Made by a program: the position numbers and the translations under genes
Origin: CAZWCE01 sp964632505
Lineage (GTDB): Bacteria; Planctomycetota; Planctomycetia; Pirellulales; Thermoguttaceae
Length of the DNA stretch: 38,083 nucleotides
Direction: 5' to 3'
NCBI GenBank assembly: GCA_964632505.1
Contig: CAZWCE010000028.1
Coordinates: forward strand, 1 to 38,083
Shown here: piece by piece, positions 16,053-24,505 of the stretch
Numbering within the stretch: position 1 is the stretch's first letter
Layout of the letters: every line of letters starts with the position of its first letter
The notes under the pieces: model-generated
Databases searched by the model: none
Seen by the model: the letters and a program-made list of their open reading frames with translations, nothing else
Told to the model about the DNA's origin: nothing

Positions 16053-17765
16053 ATGCATCAGGATTATCGAAATCAGGTTATGCGGCAACTCCGTGACCAG
16101 CAGATCCATTTCGCGCCGCGTGAGAAAAAGCTCCAGCAATTGCGTAATGCGGAGAAGCTTTTCTATGAGATCGAAGCGAAGAAGGCGTATCCTTACCGAA
16201 CGATCTGCGAGCGGATCACGGACTTCCGAGCGGAAATGTATCCCGATTTGAAGCTCGACGGCAAGGACCTTCGGCATGATCTGGTGCTGTTCATCGAGGA
16301 TTTATCCGATTCGGCGGATATCGACGCCGCTTCCATCGGAGAAAAGATATGGACGATCGAACAGCTCAGCGAACGGTTCAATGTGTCGACCAAGACGATT
16401 TCCCGTTGGCGGAAGCGTGGCCTTCTGAGTCGGCGTTTTTCCTTCGACGGCAAAAAACGAGTCGGCTTTTTGGACAGCTCTGTGGAGCGATTCATCCAGA
16501 AAGATCCCAGCCGAATTCGGCGCGGAGCCCGATTCAGTCAATTGACCGAAAACGAAAAAGAAACGATCATCCGCCGCGCCAGGCGTTTGGCCAATGCCGG
16601 CGGGAATCCGACCGAGATCGCTCGACGCCTTGCCCGTCGCACCGGACGTAGCGTCGAAACGATTCGTTATACCTTGCAAAGTTTTGACTACGAAAATTCC
16701 GATATGCCTATTTTTCCTAATCGCTCCAAACCCCTCAACGAAGAGACGAAACGTCGCATCCACCAGGGATTCCTCCGCAACGAGTCGGTCGAGTCGCTGG
16801 CTCGGCGCTTCCAGCGCACCAAAGGGAGCATCTACCGCATCGTCGGCCAGATGCGTACCAGGCGAATCATGGATCTCCCACTGGACTATATCGATAGTCC
16901 GGAATTCGACATGATTCGTTCCGGGGGCGATGAATCGAAGGTGGTCGGGCCGTTGCCCGCGCCTGCCAAGAATAAGGACAAGGACGGCAAGCCAATCAAG
17001 CGTCGAGGCCGCCGACCGGCGATTCCCGCCGATCTCCCGGCCTACCTGGCGGGTTTGTACGAAGTGCCGCTCCTAACGCGCGACCAGGAGATTCATTTAT
17101 TCCGCAAGATGAATTACCTGAAGTACAAGGCGGCGAAGCTGCGTGACCAGCTCGATCCTGCCCGGCCGAAAGCCCACTTGATGAGCCGTATCGAACGGCT
17201 TTACGATGAGGCGGTCGAAACGAAGAATCAGATTGTTTCCTCGAACCTGCGGCTGGTGGTCTCCATCGCCAAGCGGCACGTCAGTGCGACGAACAACTTC
17301 TTCGAACTGGTCAGCGACGGTAATCTCTCGCTGATCCAGGCGGTCGAGAAGTTCGATTACACGCGGGGCAACAAGTTCAGCACGTACGCCTCTTGGGCGA
17401 TCATTCGAAACTTTGCCCGAACGATTCCCGATGAGCATCGTCGGCTGGAACGGTTCCGGCCGAGCGATTCGGAGTTCTTCGACGCGGCGGTCGACGAACG
17501 CTCCGATGTGGTGCTCGAAGAGAAGCATCAAATGGAACGGGAATCTCAAGTGAAGCAATTCCTGCAAGAACTCGACATGCGCGAGAAGCAGATTCTGGTC
17601 AGCCGCTTCGGACTCGACCGACAGCGCGAACCCCGTACGCTCCGAGAAGTGGGAGTGGAAGTCGGAGTGACGAAGGAGCGGATTCGCCAGATCGAAGCGC
17701 GTGCCCTTTCGAAACTTCGTAAAGTTGCCGAAGAGGAAAAGCTGGAAATCCCCGGTCTGGAATAA
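16053..17765 (+). CDS. Sigma-70 family factor with N-terminal triple-HTH extension
   Basis: Predicted 570-residue RNA polymerase sigma factor of an unusual layout. Residues 1-290 hold three probable helix-turn-helix segments: about 99-124 (WTIEQLSERFNVSTKTISRW, MerR-like), 185-210 (NPTEIARRLARRTGRSVETI) and 245-268 (ESVESLARRFQRTKGSIYRI). A basic linker (about 305-325) follows. Then come a region 1.2-like segment (about 328-355, YLAGLYEVPLLTRDQE), region 2 (about 392-462; SSNLRLVVSIAKRHV, LIQAVEKFDYTRGNKFSTYA) and region 4 (about 505-560; MREKQILVSRFGL, GVTKERIRQIEARALSKLR). Only about 45 mostly polar residues separate regions 2 and 4, so region 3 appears absent. Start ATG 16053 has a GAGG upstream. 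No anti-sigma gene is adjacent. Planctomycetes are known to carry lineage-specific sigma factors; the HTH assignments are from pattern only. Confidence 0.88.
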   Translation: MHQDYRNQVMRQLRDQQIHFAPREKKLQQLRNAEKLFYEIEAKKAYPYRTICERITDFRAEMYPDLKLDGKDLRHDLVLFIEDLSDSADIDAASIGEKIWTIEQLSERFNVSTKTISRWRKRGLLSRRFSFDGKKRVGFLDSSVERFIQKDPSRIRRGARFSQLTENEKETIIRRARRLANAGGNPTEIARRLARRTGRSVETIRYTLQSFDYENSDMPIFPNRSKPLNEETKRRIHQGFLRNESVESLARRFQRTKGSIYRIVGQMRTRRIMDLPLDYIDSPEFDMIRSGGDESKVVGPLPAPAKNKDKDGKPIKRRGRRPAIPADLPAYLAGLYEVPLLTRDQEIHLFRKMNYLKYKAAKLRDQLDPARPKAHLMSRIERLYDEAVETKNQIVSSNLRLVVSIAKRHVSATNNFFELVSDGNLSLIQAVEKFDYTRGNKFSTYASWAIIRNFARTIPDEHRRLERFRPSDSEFFDAAVDERSDVVLEEKHQMERESQVKQFLQELDMREKQILVSRFGLDRQREPRTLREVGVEVGVTKERIRQIEARALSKLRKVAEEEKLEIPGLE

Positions 17766-17810
17766 AAGAGGGGGTTTCCTCTTCCCTTCGGGGACGGCGG
17801 CGAAGTCACG

Positions 17811-17845
17811 GCGCTTTCGAGCAAGTCTCGGGAGCGCTTTTTTTT
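17811..17845 (+). terminator. Rho-independent terminator after sigma factor gene
   Basis: An 11-base stem, 17811-17821 with 17827-17837 (two G-T pairs), a 5-base loop and eight T from 17838 to 17845. Confidence 0.93.
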
Positions 17846-17957
17846 GTCTTTGCCCCCCCCTCTCTCTAGTGGTTATCTGCAATTGACTCCCCTCTCTCTC
17901 TTCATTAGAATCATCCGGTGCTGTCGGATGTTGCCTTTTCCTCTCCTGGAGTGCTTC

Positions 17958-19238
17958 ATGGATCCCCTTCGCCCGGTTCCCCCGCATGGTTCGCCTTTCA
18001 TGCATCAGCTCTTTTTCGGGAACCTCCCAGCTTCGGCAAACGGTTTTTTCCAAACGGCAGCCGAGCGAACGGCGGTGGTGCTCGCGCTGGTCCTCCCGAT
18101 TTCCCTGACGGCGGTCAACATCGTCTGCTGCTGGCTGTTATTCACGTGGGTAATGGCCGACCGTTACCGGCATCGTTGGCATCAACTCCGTCACAGCCCT
18201 TGGGTATGGTGGAATCTCGCTCTTTTCGGTCTGCTGGGGATAGGCGTTCTCTATAGTACCGTCTCCTTTCAGGAAGCCGGCCGAATGTGGTTGAGCTACC
18301 TGAATACCATTCTGTTTCTCGTGGTATCCTTCCTCTTTCAAAATGCCGACCGTCGCAAACAAGCGATGTGCCTTTTTTCGATCGCCCTGGGAATCCGGAT
18401 TTTGTACAACGTTTATCGAGAGGTTTTTCTCGGCAACACCGACTTCGCCTCGTACGGACAGTTCTTGGGCAATTACAACACCTTCGGCTTGTTCGTACTG
18501 ATTTGGATCGTCACGTTGATCCACCGGCCACTTTCGAATCGCCGACTTTCGGCCTTGCGGTGGGGGGTGATTCTGGGGCTCCTCTACATTCTCTTCTGGA
18601 AGACGGGCTCCCGATCCTGTCACCTCGCCATGATCGCGCTCATTCCGGTGCTGCTTTGGCAATACTTCTCTCTCAAAGGTTTGATTTCAGGTCTTATATG
18701 TGCGGCCATCTTGGGTTCATTGATGTATTTGATCGTTCCCAAGGTCCACTCCCGTTTCTCGGTGCTTTTCACGACACTGGCACATTTCGATGAGATCGAT
18801 CGTTCTTCCGATGAGCTCCGCTCCTCGAAGATTCGGTTTTTGATCTACCAGGATACCCTCCAACTGGCCGCCAAACGCCCTCTTTTCGGATTCGGCACCG
18901 GAAGCGTCGGCCATGCCTACCGAGAGCATACTCTTTATCCGACCGATAACGCCCATTCGGAGTATTTCCAAGTCATCTTGCAAACGGGGCTCACCGGATT
19001 GGTCATTTTTCTACTGTGGATCGGCGCCCTCTGGCGACGCGCCAGGAAACTGGATAGCCTTCATCGACGACGGACCGCCGAATTGCTGGTGATTGTGTTC
19101 ATCTTCGGCTGCTTTTTTCAAACGATCTGGTCCGATGCGACCACCGGCTATGCCATCGCCTACTTCCTTGCCTGGGGTCTCGCTGAAGTGAATGATCCCC
19201 CTTCCGGCACACCATCCTCGGAATCTTCCGCCGAATAG
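17958..19238 (+). CDS. O-antigen ligase-like polytopic membrane protein
   Basis: Predicted 426-residue inner-membrane protein with about ten hydrophobic helices and one large hydrophilic loop near the C-terminus (about 275-340). The loop contains RFLIYQDTLQLAAKRPLFGF and GTGSVGHAYREHTLYPTDNA, then NAHSEYFQVILQTGLTGLVI, the conserved histidine segment of the Wzy/WaaL O-antigen ligase/polymerase superfamily. Members join lipid-linked glycans to lipid A core or other acceptors, or polymerise them, on the periplasmic face. Ligase and polymerase cannot be told apart by sequence inspection. ATG 17958 is chosen because GGAG lies seven bases upstream; the frame runs back into the sigma gene's terminator, which argues against earlier starts. 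No other glycan assembly genes are adjacent. Confidence 0.85.
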   Translation: MDPLRPVPPHGSPFMHQLFFGNLPASANGFFQTAAERTAVVLALVLPISLTAVNIVCCWLLFTWVMADRYRHRWHQLRHSPWVWWNLALFGLLGIGVLYSTVSFQEAGRMWLSYLNTILFLVVSFLFQNADRRKQAMCLFSIALGIRILYNVYREVFLGNTDFASYGQFLGNYNTFGLFVLIWIVTLIHRPLSNRRLSALRWGVILGLLYILFWKTGSRSCHLAMIALIPVLLWQYFSLKGLISGLICAAILGSLMYLIVPKVHSRFSVLFTTLAHFDEIDRSSDELRSSKIRFLIYQDTLQLAAKRPLFGFGTGSVGHAYREHTLYPTDNAHSEYFQVILQTGLTGLVIFLLWIGALWRRARKLDSLHRRRTAELLVIVFIFGCFFQTIWSDATTGYAIAYFLAWGLAEVNDPPSGTPSSESSAE

Positions 19239-19365
19239 GGAGCGAGTGGGCCACGCGGCCATTGGCGGGCCTTCCCTTGGCACCGTGATTGCTCTGGAAA
19301 TCGGTGATAAAACAAAAAGGCACTACGATCTTTTCCTGCAAAACCGGAAATTCCCCCCAAAAAGC

Positions 19366-19394
19366 TCGAAAAGCGATCGATTTCCAGATAGAAT
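19366..19394 (+). promoter_or_regulatory. Candidate promoter for Tat-exported protein gene
   Basis: TCGAAA (19366-19371), a 17-base spacer and TAGAAT (19389-19394), about 60 bases before ATG 19456. Confidence 0.4.
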
Positions 19395-19455
19395 GAAAAT
19401 AGGGTAATGCTCTGCCCACTTCTTCTCTTTCGCTCCTTTTTCCAAGGAGGCCATC

Positions 19456-21039
19456 ATGCCGAATGAAGATCGAGCGCCTTTTTCGAGTAGACAAACTTCT
19501 TCCCGTCGTCGCTTTCTGGAAGGCATCGGCCGACTCGGCACCTTCGCTTGCACCGGAACCTTACTTGGATGGGGACCCTCCGTCCTGGCTCAGGACGAGG
19601 AGAACTCCGGCCCCATCGACTGCGGTCCTCCTCCGAAGGCGAAACCACAGAATCGCACCGGCGGGGAATCGTTCGCCCCACTGCCGCTTCCGGTCACCCC
19701 CTTGAGGCGAAGTGAAAAGAAACGCCCCCCCAGCCCCCCGGCGCTGATCGGCAAGGCGGCGCTGGGTACACCTCGTTGGATCACCCGCGACGGCAAACGC
19801 ACCATGTACCGCGACTGGATGACCGATCCGGCCGATGTGATGACTCTGCTCGACTGGACCAACAAGAAGCTCGGCATCCACTACCGAGCCGTGGAGACCG
19901 ATCTTTCGACTTTCTCCTACGACCCCCGAGAACTCCCCGTGCTGCTGATGGCGGGACACAACTCCTTCTCGCTCACCGACCCGATCCGCGAGAACCTCGC
20001 TCGCTTCGTCGCCGACGGCGGAACCATTCTCGCCGACGCTTGTTGCGGCTGGAACGACTTCGCCGACTCCTTCCGCAAGGAAATGGAGCAGATGTTTCCG
20101 AAGCGGCCGCTTCTGAAAATGCTGCCCGACAATCCCGTCTTCTCCTCCTACTACAAGCTCGGCGAATTCACGTACAAAAAAGAGGGAGAGACGTTCCACG
20201 ACGAGCCGAGCCTCGAGTCGATCCAGTTCGGCTGCCGCGACGCGGTCATCTTTTCCCATCGCGACATGACTTGCGGCTGGGACGGCCACGAACACGACCG
20301 CGGCACTCGAATGACGATCGACTTGGCCCGTCAGGTAGGCGCCAACCTTGTCACCTACGTCTTGGGGACTTTCCAGCTCGGCCGATTCCTGAGTACGACG
20401 AAGGTCTACCACGAGGCCGGCGCGCCGACACGCGACGATTTCGTTTTCGCCCAAATCATTCACGAAGGCGACTGGGATCCCGATCCCTCGGCCGTGCATC
20501 ACCTGCTGAAATTCGTGCGGGATGAATCGACGATGGAGGTGAAATTCAAGCGACAGAACATCCACATCACCGACCCCGAAGCGGCGACCTGGCCCATCTG
20601 GTACATGACCGGTCATCGCGAATTCCAGCTCTCCGACCAGGAAGTGCAACAGCTTCGCCGCTACCTCGAAGCGGGCGGGATGCTCCTGGCCGACGCCTGT
20701 TGCGGGCGGACCAGCTTCGATGCCTCCTTCCGCGCCGCCATGCGTAAAGCCTTTCCCGATGCTTCCCTCGAACCGCTGCCGACCGATCACCCGATCTACC
20801 ACTGCCACTTCAACATCCGGCAGGTCGAGTACACTCCCCGCGTGCGCGAGGATTTCGGTGATTTCAACACGCCGCCGCTCGAGGCGATCCTCCTCGACGG
20901 CAAGCCGGTGGTCGTCTACAGCAAGTTCGACCTCGGCAACGGCTGGGAACAGTTCCCCCATGCCTACGCCTACGGCTTGAAGGACGAGTCGGCCTTGAAA
21001 CTCGGCGCCAACCTGCTCGTCTACGCCGTGACGCATTGA
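19456..21039 (+). CDS. Tat-exported protein with tandem DUF4159-like domains
   Basis: Predicted 527-residue exported protein. The N-terminus carries a twin-arginine motif (SRRRFLEG at 16-23) and a hydrophobic stretch ending PSVLAQ, so it should cross the membrane folded via Tat. Two copies of the same domain follow, about 100-305 and 325-527. Each has a strand with a GH pair (LLMAGHNSFSLTD; WYMTGHREFQLSD), a FVADGG/YLEAGG turn, the motif ADACCG (193-198 and 412-417) with a FxxSFR helix, and a late GANLxxYxxG/GANLLVYAV strand. This resembles DUF4159, a glutamine-amidotransferase-like fold of unknown role. A low-complexity linker (about 50-95) separates signal and domains. Start 19456 has AAGGAGG. 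It stands alone between promoter and downstream gene. Confidence 0.82.
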   Translation: MPNEDRAPFSSRQTSSRRRFLEGIGRLGTFACTGTLLGWGPSVLAQDEENSGPIDCGPPPKAKPQNRTGGESFAPLPLPVTPLRRSEKKRPPSPPALIGKAALGTPRWITRDGKRTMYRDWMTDPADVMTLLDWTNKKLGIHYRAVETDLSTFSYDPRELPVLLMAGHNSFSLTDPIRENLARFVADGGTILADACCGWNDFADSFRKEMEQMFPKRPLLKMLPDNPVFSSYYKLGEFTYKKEGETFHDEPSLESIQFGCRDAVIFSHRDMTCGWDGHEHDRGTRMTIDLARQVGANLVTYVLGTFQLGRFLSTTKVYHEAGAPTRDDFVFAQIIHEGDWDPDPSAVHHLLKFVRDESTMEVKFKRQNIHITDPEAATWPIWYMTGHREFQLSDQEVQQLRRYLEAGGMLLADACCGRTSFDASFRAAMRKAFPDASLEPLPTDHPIYHCHFNIRQVEYTPRVREDFGDFNTPPLEAILLDGKPVVVYSKFDLGNGWEQFPHAYAYGLKDESALKLGANLLVYAVTH

Positions 21040-21129
21040 GGTGGTGAAAATCTTCGTTTCGAAACAATGATGAGTCTCACTCTTTGCGCCACGCTTTTTC
21101 TCCCACCGGGTTTTCTCCTCCCGGGTGGA

Positions 21130-21158
21130 TTGTCGCTTTTCGGACGAGGCGTTACATT
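21130..21158 (+). promoter_or_regulatory. Candidate promoter for yjbQ-family gene
   Basis: TTGTCG (21130-21135), a 17-base spacer and TACATT (21153-21158), 40 bases before ATG 21198. It overlaps an imperfect hairpin, CCACCGGG/CCCGGGTGG, just upstream. Confidence 0.4.
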
Positions 21159-21197
21159 GGGAAAATTGGACTTCGACACCTAGTGAGAGGAGAAACC

Positions 21198-21620
21198 ATG
21201 AAATCCCATCGTGAAACACTCACCCTGAACGTCCCGGCGCGGATGGACTTCGTCAACATCACTTCGGAAGTTGAAAACGCCGTTCGCAAGAGTGGTGTCG
21301 CCGAAGGGCTGGTGTTGGTCAATGCCATGCACATCACCGCCTCGGTCTTCATCAACGACAACGAATCCGGCTTGCACCAGGATTACAAGAATTGGCTCGA
21401 AAAACTCGCCCCCTTCGACGCCTCCCCTCAAGTGTACAACCACAACAAGACCGGCGAAGACAACGGCGATGCCCATCACAAACGCCAGGTGATGGGCCGC
21501 GAGGTGGTCGTCGCCATCACCGAGGGCAAGCTCGACTTCGGCCCCTGGGAGAGTATTTTCTACGGGGAATTCGACGGCCGTCGGCCGAAACGCATTCTCA
21601 TCAAAATCATCGGGGAATGA
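21198..21620 (+). CDS. YjbQ/UPF0047 family protein
   Basis: Predicted 140-residue cytoplasmic protein covering the whole UPF0047 (YjbQ) family length. Family landmarks are the N-terminal strand region, LVNAMHITASVFINDNESGL (about 41-60), the YNHNKTGEDNGDAHHKRQ stretch (about 80-97) with its metal-binding-type histidines, and the C-terminal LDFGPWESIFYGEFDGRRPK. Members have been reported to have weak thiamine-phosphate synthase activity, but their main role is not settled. Start 21198 follows GAGAGGAG; an in-frame start further upstream (21084) would run through the promoter. It converges on the COG3014-like lipoprotein gene. Confidence 0.93.
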   Translation: MKSHRETLTLNVPARMDFVNITSEVENAVRKSGVAEGLVLVNAMHITASVFINDNESGLHQDYKNWLEKLAPFDASPQVYNHNKTGEDNGDAHHKRQVMGREVVVAITEGKLDFGPWESIFYGEFDGRRPKRILIKIIGE

Positions 21621-21761
21621 TCGCGACACCGATGTTCCCGTTCGTGAGTCCCGAAGGAGCCCATCGGATCGATCACGTGTGCGCCCAGCAGTAGGACGAG
21701 CGTGTTCAAGGAGGAACGCTCAAGTCGATTCCCCCGGCGACGAGTCGCTTGCGTGTGTGAA

Positions 21762-23231
21762 CTACTCCTTTTGCGCCGTTTCGATGCGGACCTCCTCGCT
21801 GGGCACCACAAACCGCATTTGCGTCACCGAATCCGGATCGCCCTGAAAGCCCGCCGGCACCACTCGCGACGCTTCCGAGGTCGGTTCATTGGTCAGAATA
21901 CGGCCGACGAGACGGTCATCGGGAAAATTCGCCAGCAAGTAGGTGTTGCGACCGTTGAAGACGCGAACTTCCTGGTAATAAGGATCACTGATCGGGTGTC
22001 CGGTTTGTCCCAGCCCTTGCAGCCCCAACCGATGCGTTCCTTCCGGGAGCTCCAAACGCAGGACTTGGATGCGGTCGGGCAAGAGCCCCCAACACCGGGT
22101 ATCGGCTCGTTCGGTTGCTTCCCAGACGATCCCCGCCACATCCAGAGCGAGATTCGCATAGGGATTCTCGACTTGGACCGCTTCCTTGATGCCGTAGATC
22201 GTCCCTTTTTTCACGACCCGGCGGACGATCGCCCGAGCGACGATTTGCGGAAAAACCGCCCGGTGTTGGTCGACCGCCATCCGGCCGATATGCGTGATCG
22301 TTTCGGTCACACCGCCGGGTTCCCCGTTGACGATGACCCCCAAGCACCTAAGGCGACACGGAGAACGGACCACCATCGGCACCGGCACCGGGGCGACCGT
22401 CGGCGGTAGGGAATGCTTGTTCGTGGCGGAGAGAATCCGGTCGGCGATGAGCAGCGAAAGCTGCGTCGCTTCGGCATGGATCTGCTCTTTATAGGGGCCG
22501 CGGCCGACTAGCGCAAATACGTACACCACCCCGTGCCCTGCGTCACTGTGATGGCCGAACTTCGCCCGATGCAAATCCTCTTTGGCTTGCTTGAATCCGG
22601 GCTCCCAGTTGACCACTTGAGTGTACGAACGTACTGCATCGTCGTAGTCGACGTGCGTCTCTTCGCGGATCGCGCCCCGCAGGTAGGGCGCGAAGGCGAC
22701 CCGTTTGTAATCGAGCTTCGGGCTCTCGCCGTTTTCGTCGAACGACTCGCGGACGATCTGGTCCTGTTTTTCGACCACCTGAAGGGCGTAGGCAGCCGCG
22801 TCGTCGCCGTCGTCCATCAGATCGGACAGCGCCAGAAAGATGCGGACCATCACTTTTTCGTAGTCTTCTCCGGGATAGGAAACCGCGGTGTCGTCGGTGA
22901 GCATTGAGAGGGCCGACTGGTGGAGCTTCTTCTTTTCATGATCCTCGAAGTGATCGCGCACCTCAAGCAGCCGCCGCTCCGCCTTCCGAAGATCGCCGGA
23001 ACAGAGATCGATCATCGCCCCGTCGAGCTGGAGAACGTCGGCCTCTTTTCGACTCCCCTTTTCAAGATGGGTTTCGACCTGTTGGCGCGCCCCGGAAAGA
23101 TCGCCTTCGTAGAAGGAAAACCGGATATCGCGCACCCGGTCGACGTGCCCCGCGCAGCCGCCCAGCACGATCAGTCCCAGAAGACCGATTCGAAGCAGGA
23201 GATCGAGTTGACGTTTCGGTGCATAAATCAT
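21762..23231 (-). CDS. COG3014-like TPR lipoprotein
   Basis: Predicted 489-residue lipoprotein. The signal peptide ends IVLGGC with the lipidated cysteine at 26. Residues about 30-230 are helical and resemble TPR-type repeats (SGARQQVETHLEKG; YDDAVRSYTQVVNWEPGFKQA). The second half holds a beta-rich domain with VNGEPGGVTETITHIGRMAV, IVARAIVRRVVKKG and a late QVLRLELPEGTHRLGLQ strand. This order matches the COG3014 lipoprotein family of proteobacteria. It is the second gene of a two-gene operon, 76 bases after an LpoB-like lipoprotein; the same two families are neighbours in several proteobacteria. It probably works at the outer membrane or periplasm with its partner, but its job is unknown. 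Confidence 0.8.
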   Translation of the reverse strand: MIYAPKRQLDLLLRIGLLGLIVLGGCAGHVDRVRDIRFSFYEGDLSGARQQVETHLEKGSRKEADVLQLDGAMIDLCSGDLRKAERRLLEVRDHFEDHEKKKLHQSALSMLTDDTAVSYPGEDYEKVMVRIFLALSDLMDDGDDAAAYALQVVEKQDQIVRESFDENGESPKLDYKRVAFAPYLRGAIREETHVDYDDAVRSYTQVVNWEPGFKQAKEDLHRAKFGHHSDAGHGVVYVFALVGRGPYKEQIHAEATQLSLLIADRILSATNKHSLPPTVAPVPVPMVVRSPCRLRCLGVIVNGEPGGVTETITHIGRMAVDQHRAVFPQIVARAIVRRVVKKGTIYGIKEAVQVENPYANLALDVAGIVWEATERADTRCWGLLPDRIQVLRLELPEGTHRLGLQGLGQTGHPISDPYYQEVRVFNGRNTYLLANFPDDRLVGRILTNEPTSEASRVVPAGFQGDPDSVTQMRFVVPSEEVRIETAQKE

Positions 23232-23307
23232 GATGCTTCTTGATCACCACGACCCGGGGAAGAGAGGGCCAAATGGAACTCGGATCTTCCGACGATGAGA
23301 GGTCCCA

Positions 23308-24021
23308 TCATTGCATCATCGTCTTCAACTTGCCCATGAACGAGCGGTTGTATTCCTTGCGAAGCTCCGCACTTTCCTTGATGCTCCGTCCGGATCGCAA
23401 GTCGACCAGTTCGAGGGTCAAGAGATAGTCGCGCTGCATGTCGCGGTTTTCTCGCGTCGTTCCGGAGGTGATCGTGGCGAAGAGTAGGTAATCGAACGAC
23501 TCGCCCATCTGTCCCATCACCTGGGCGAACCGGGCCCGATGGTTCGGTAGAAACAGGTCATCGGCGCGGAGGCCCGTTTCCCGGAGGCCGGCCTGGATCG
23601 CCCGGAAACTCACCGGCTGGAATGCTTCCGATTGCAGAATCTGCGAGTCGATCGTCTGATAGATGTGATCCTTGAAGTCGCCGAGCTCCTCGATGCTCTT
23701 GTTTTCGACGCCCACGAAGCAGATCCGCTTGCAGCCCAACCCCGGCGGAATCGCTTCCACGCCGCCGTGCATCTCCTGCTGCTGGTAGACCACCGGTTGG
23801 ACCATCTGCTCCTGCTCGCGCGCGAGCAATTGGGCCACGGCACTGTTGATCAGCGGATTGAAGACCGCCGAACCGGCTTTGTGGCTGCCGATGGTATCGT
23901 TCTCGGCCGTGTGCTTGATGCGCCCACGCGAGCTTTTGCATCCGCTATGCACGGTCATCCCCGCGATGAGCACCATCACCGCAGCCAATAAGAAAAATAA
24001 TGGCTGTTTCCTCGTTTTCAT
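23308..24021 (-). CDS. LpoB-like lipoprotein (penicillin-binding protein activator family)
   Basis: Predicted 237-residue exported protein of the LpoB/COG3417 family. In enterobacteria LpoB is an outer-membrane lipoprotein that activates the bifunctional cell-wall synthase PBP1B. Here a signal helix (about 8-24) ends in HSGC with Cys28; the -3 histidine makes it a poor lipobox. The globular domain runs from about 95: CKRICFVGVENKSIEELGD, a DHIYQTIDSQILQS helix, FRAIQAG, the DYLLFATITSGTT strand (about 183-195) and LLTLELVDLRSGRSI near the end, the strand order expected for LpoB. ATG 24021 gives a correct signal peptide and has GGGAAGG upstream; 24051 is less likely. It is the first gene of the operon with the COG3014-like gene. 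Whether a planctomycete has a matching synthase is not visible here. Confidence 0.82.
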   Translation of the reverse strand: MKTRKQPLFFLLAAVMVLIAGMTVHSGCKSSRGRIKHTAENDTIGSHKAGSAVFNPLINSAVAQLLAREQEQMVQPVVYQQQEMHGGVEAIPPGLGCKRICFVGVENKSIEELGDFKDHIYQTIDSQILQSEAFQPVSFRAIQAGLRETGLRADDLFLPNHRARFAQVMGQMGESFDYLLFATITSGTTRENRDMQRDYLLTLELVDLRSGRSIKESAELRKEYNRSFMGKLKTMMQ

Positions 24022-24505
24022 CGGAATCCCTTCCCCCAAAAATGCGGACATTCCTTGTCCTGCGATCCCTCATTTTCCGTTGAAAATGCGCCGGCGATCC
24101 CCAGCGCGAAATCGCCGATCCACACGAAAAGGCAAAAACGCCCGTCTCGGCGCAACCCTCCATTTCGTACTGTTCGGAGCCAGCATAACAAAAAGATGAT
24201 ATTATTGCATCCCCAGTTTATGCTTTCCCTGATCCGCAAGCTTTCACTCGCCCCATATTGCTCATGCATCTTATATTCACAAACATAAAAAGAAAATTGA
24301 GAATAAGAAGCATCTTGTCGGCTCCCCAAAAATGGTGGGCTCCATCCCTCGGATTTGGAGTTTGTGGTGAGGCGTCGCATAAAAAAAGTTGGCCACAAAA
24401 GATGCAAAAACGATGGAATTTGTGATAGAATACTTCCCGAGGAAGAAACGCCGGAAGGATCCCGAAAGCGAACGTTCTATATGATTGCACGCTCCGAGTT
24501 GCCCC
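24022..24505. other. Divergent intergenic region between LpoB-like gene and dprA
   Basis: About 480 bases holding the control DNA for two divergent genes. An AT-rich core lies at about 24180-24320. A TAGAAT at 24426-24431 may be the -10 box for dprA, but no -35 is found at usual spacing. On the minus strand several AT-rich hexamers could be -10 boxes and I cannot choose among them. The open frames here lack motifs. Confidence 0.45.

Noticed and set aside
19561..21219. Long open frame (552 codons) on the minus strand, antisense to the Tat-exported protein
   Set aside because: Same reason: the plus-strand product has a Tat signal and a duplicated domain, the antisense product has neither a ribosome site nor a motif.
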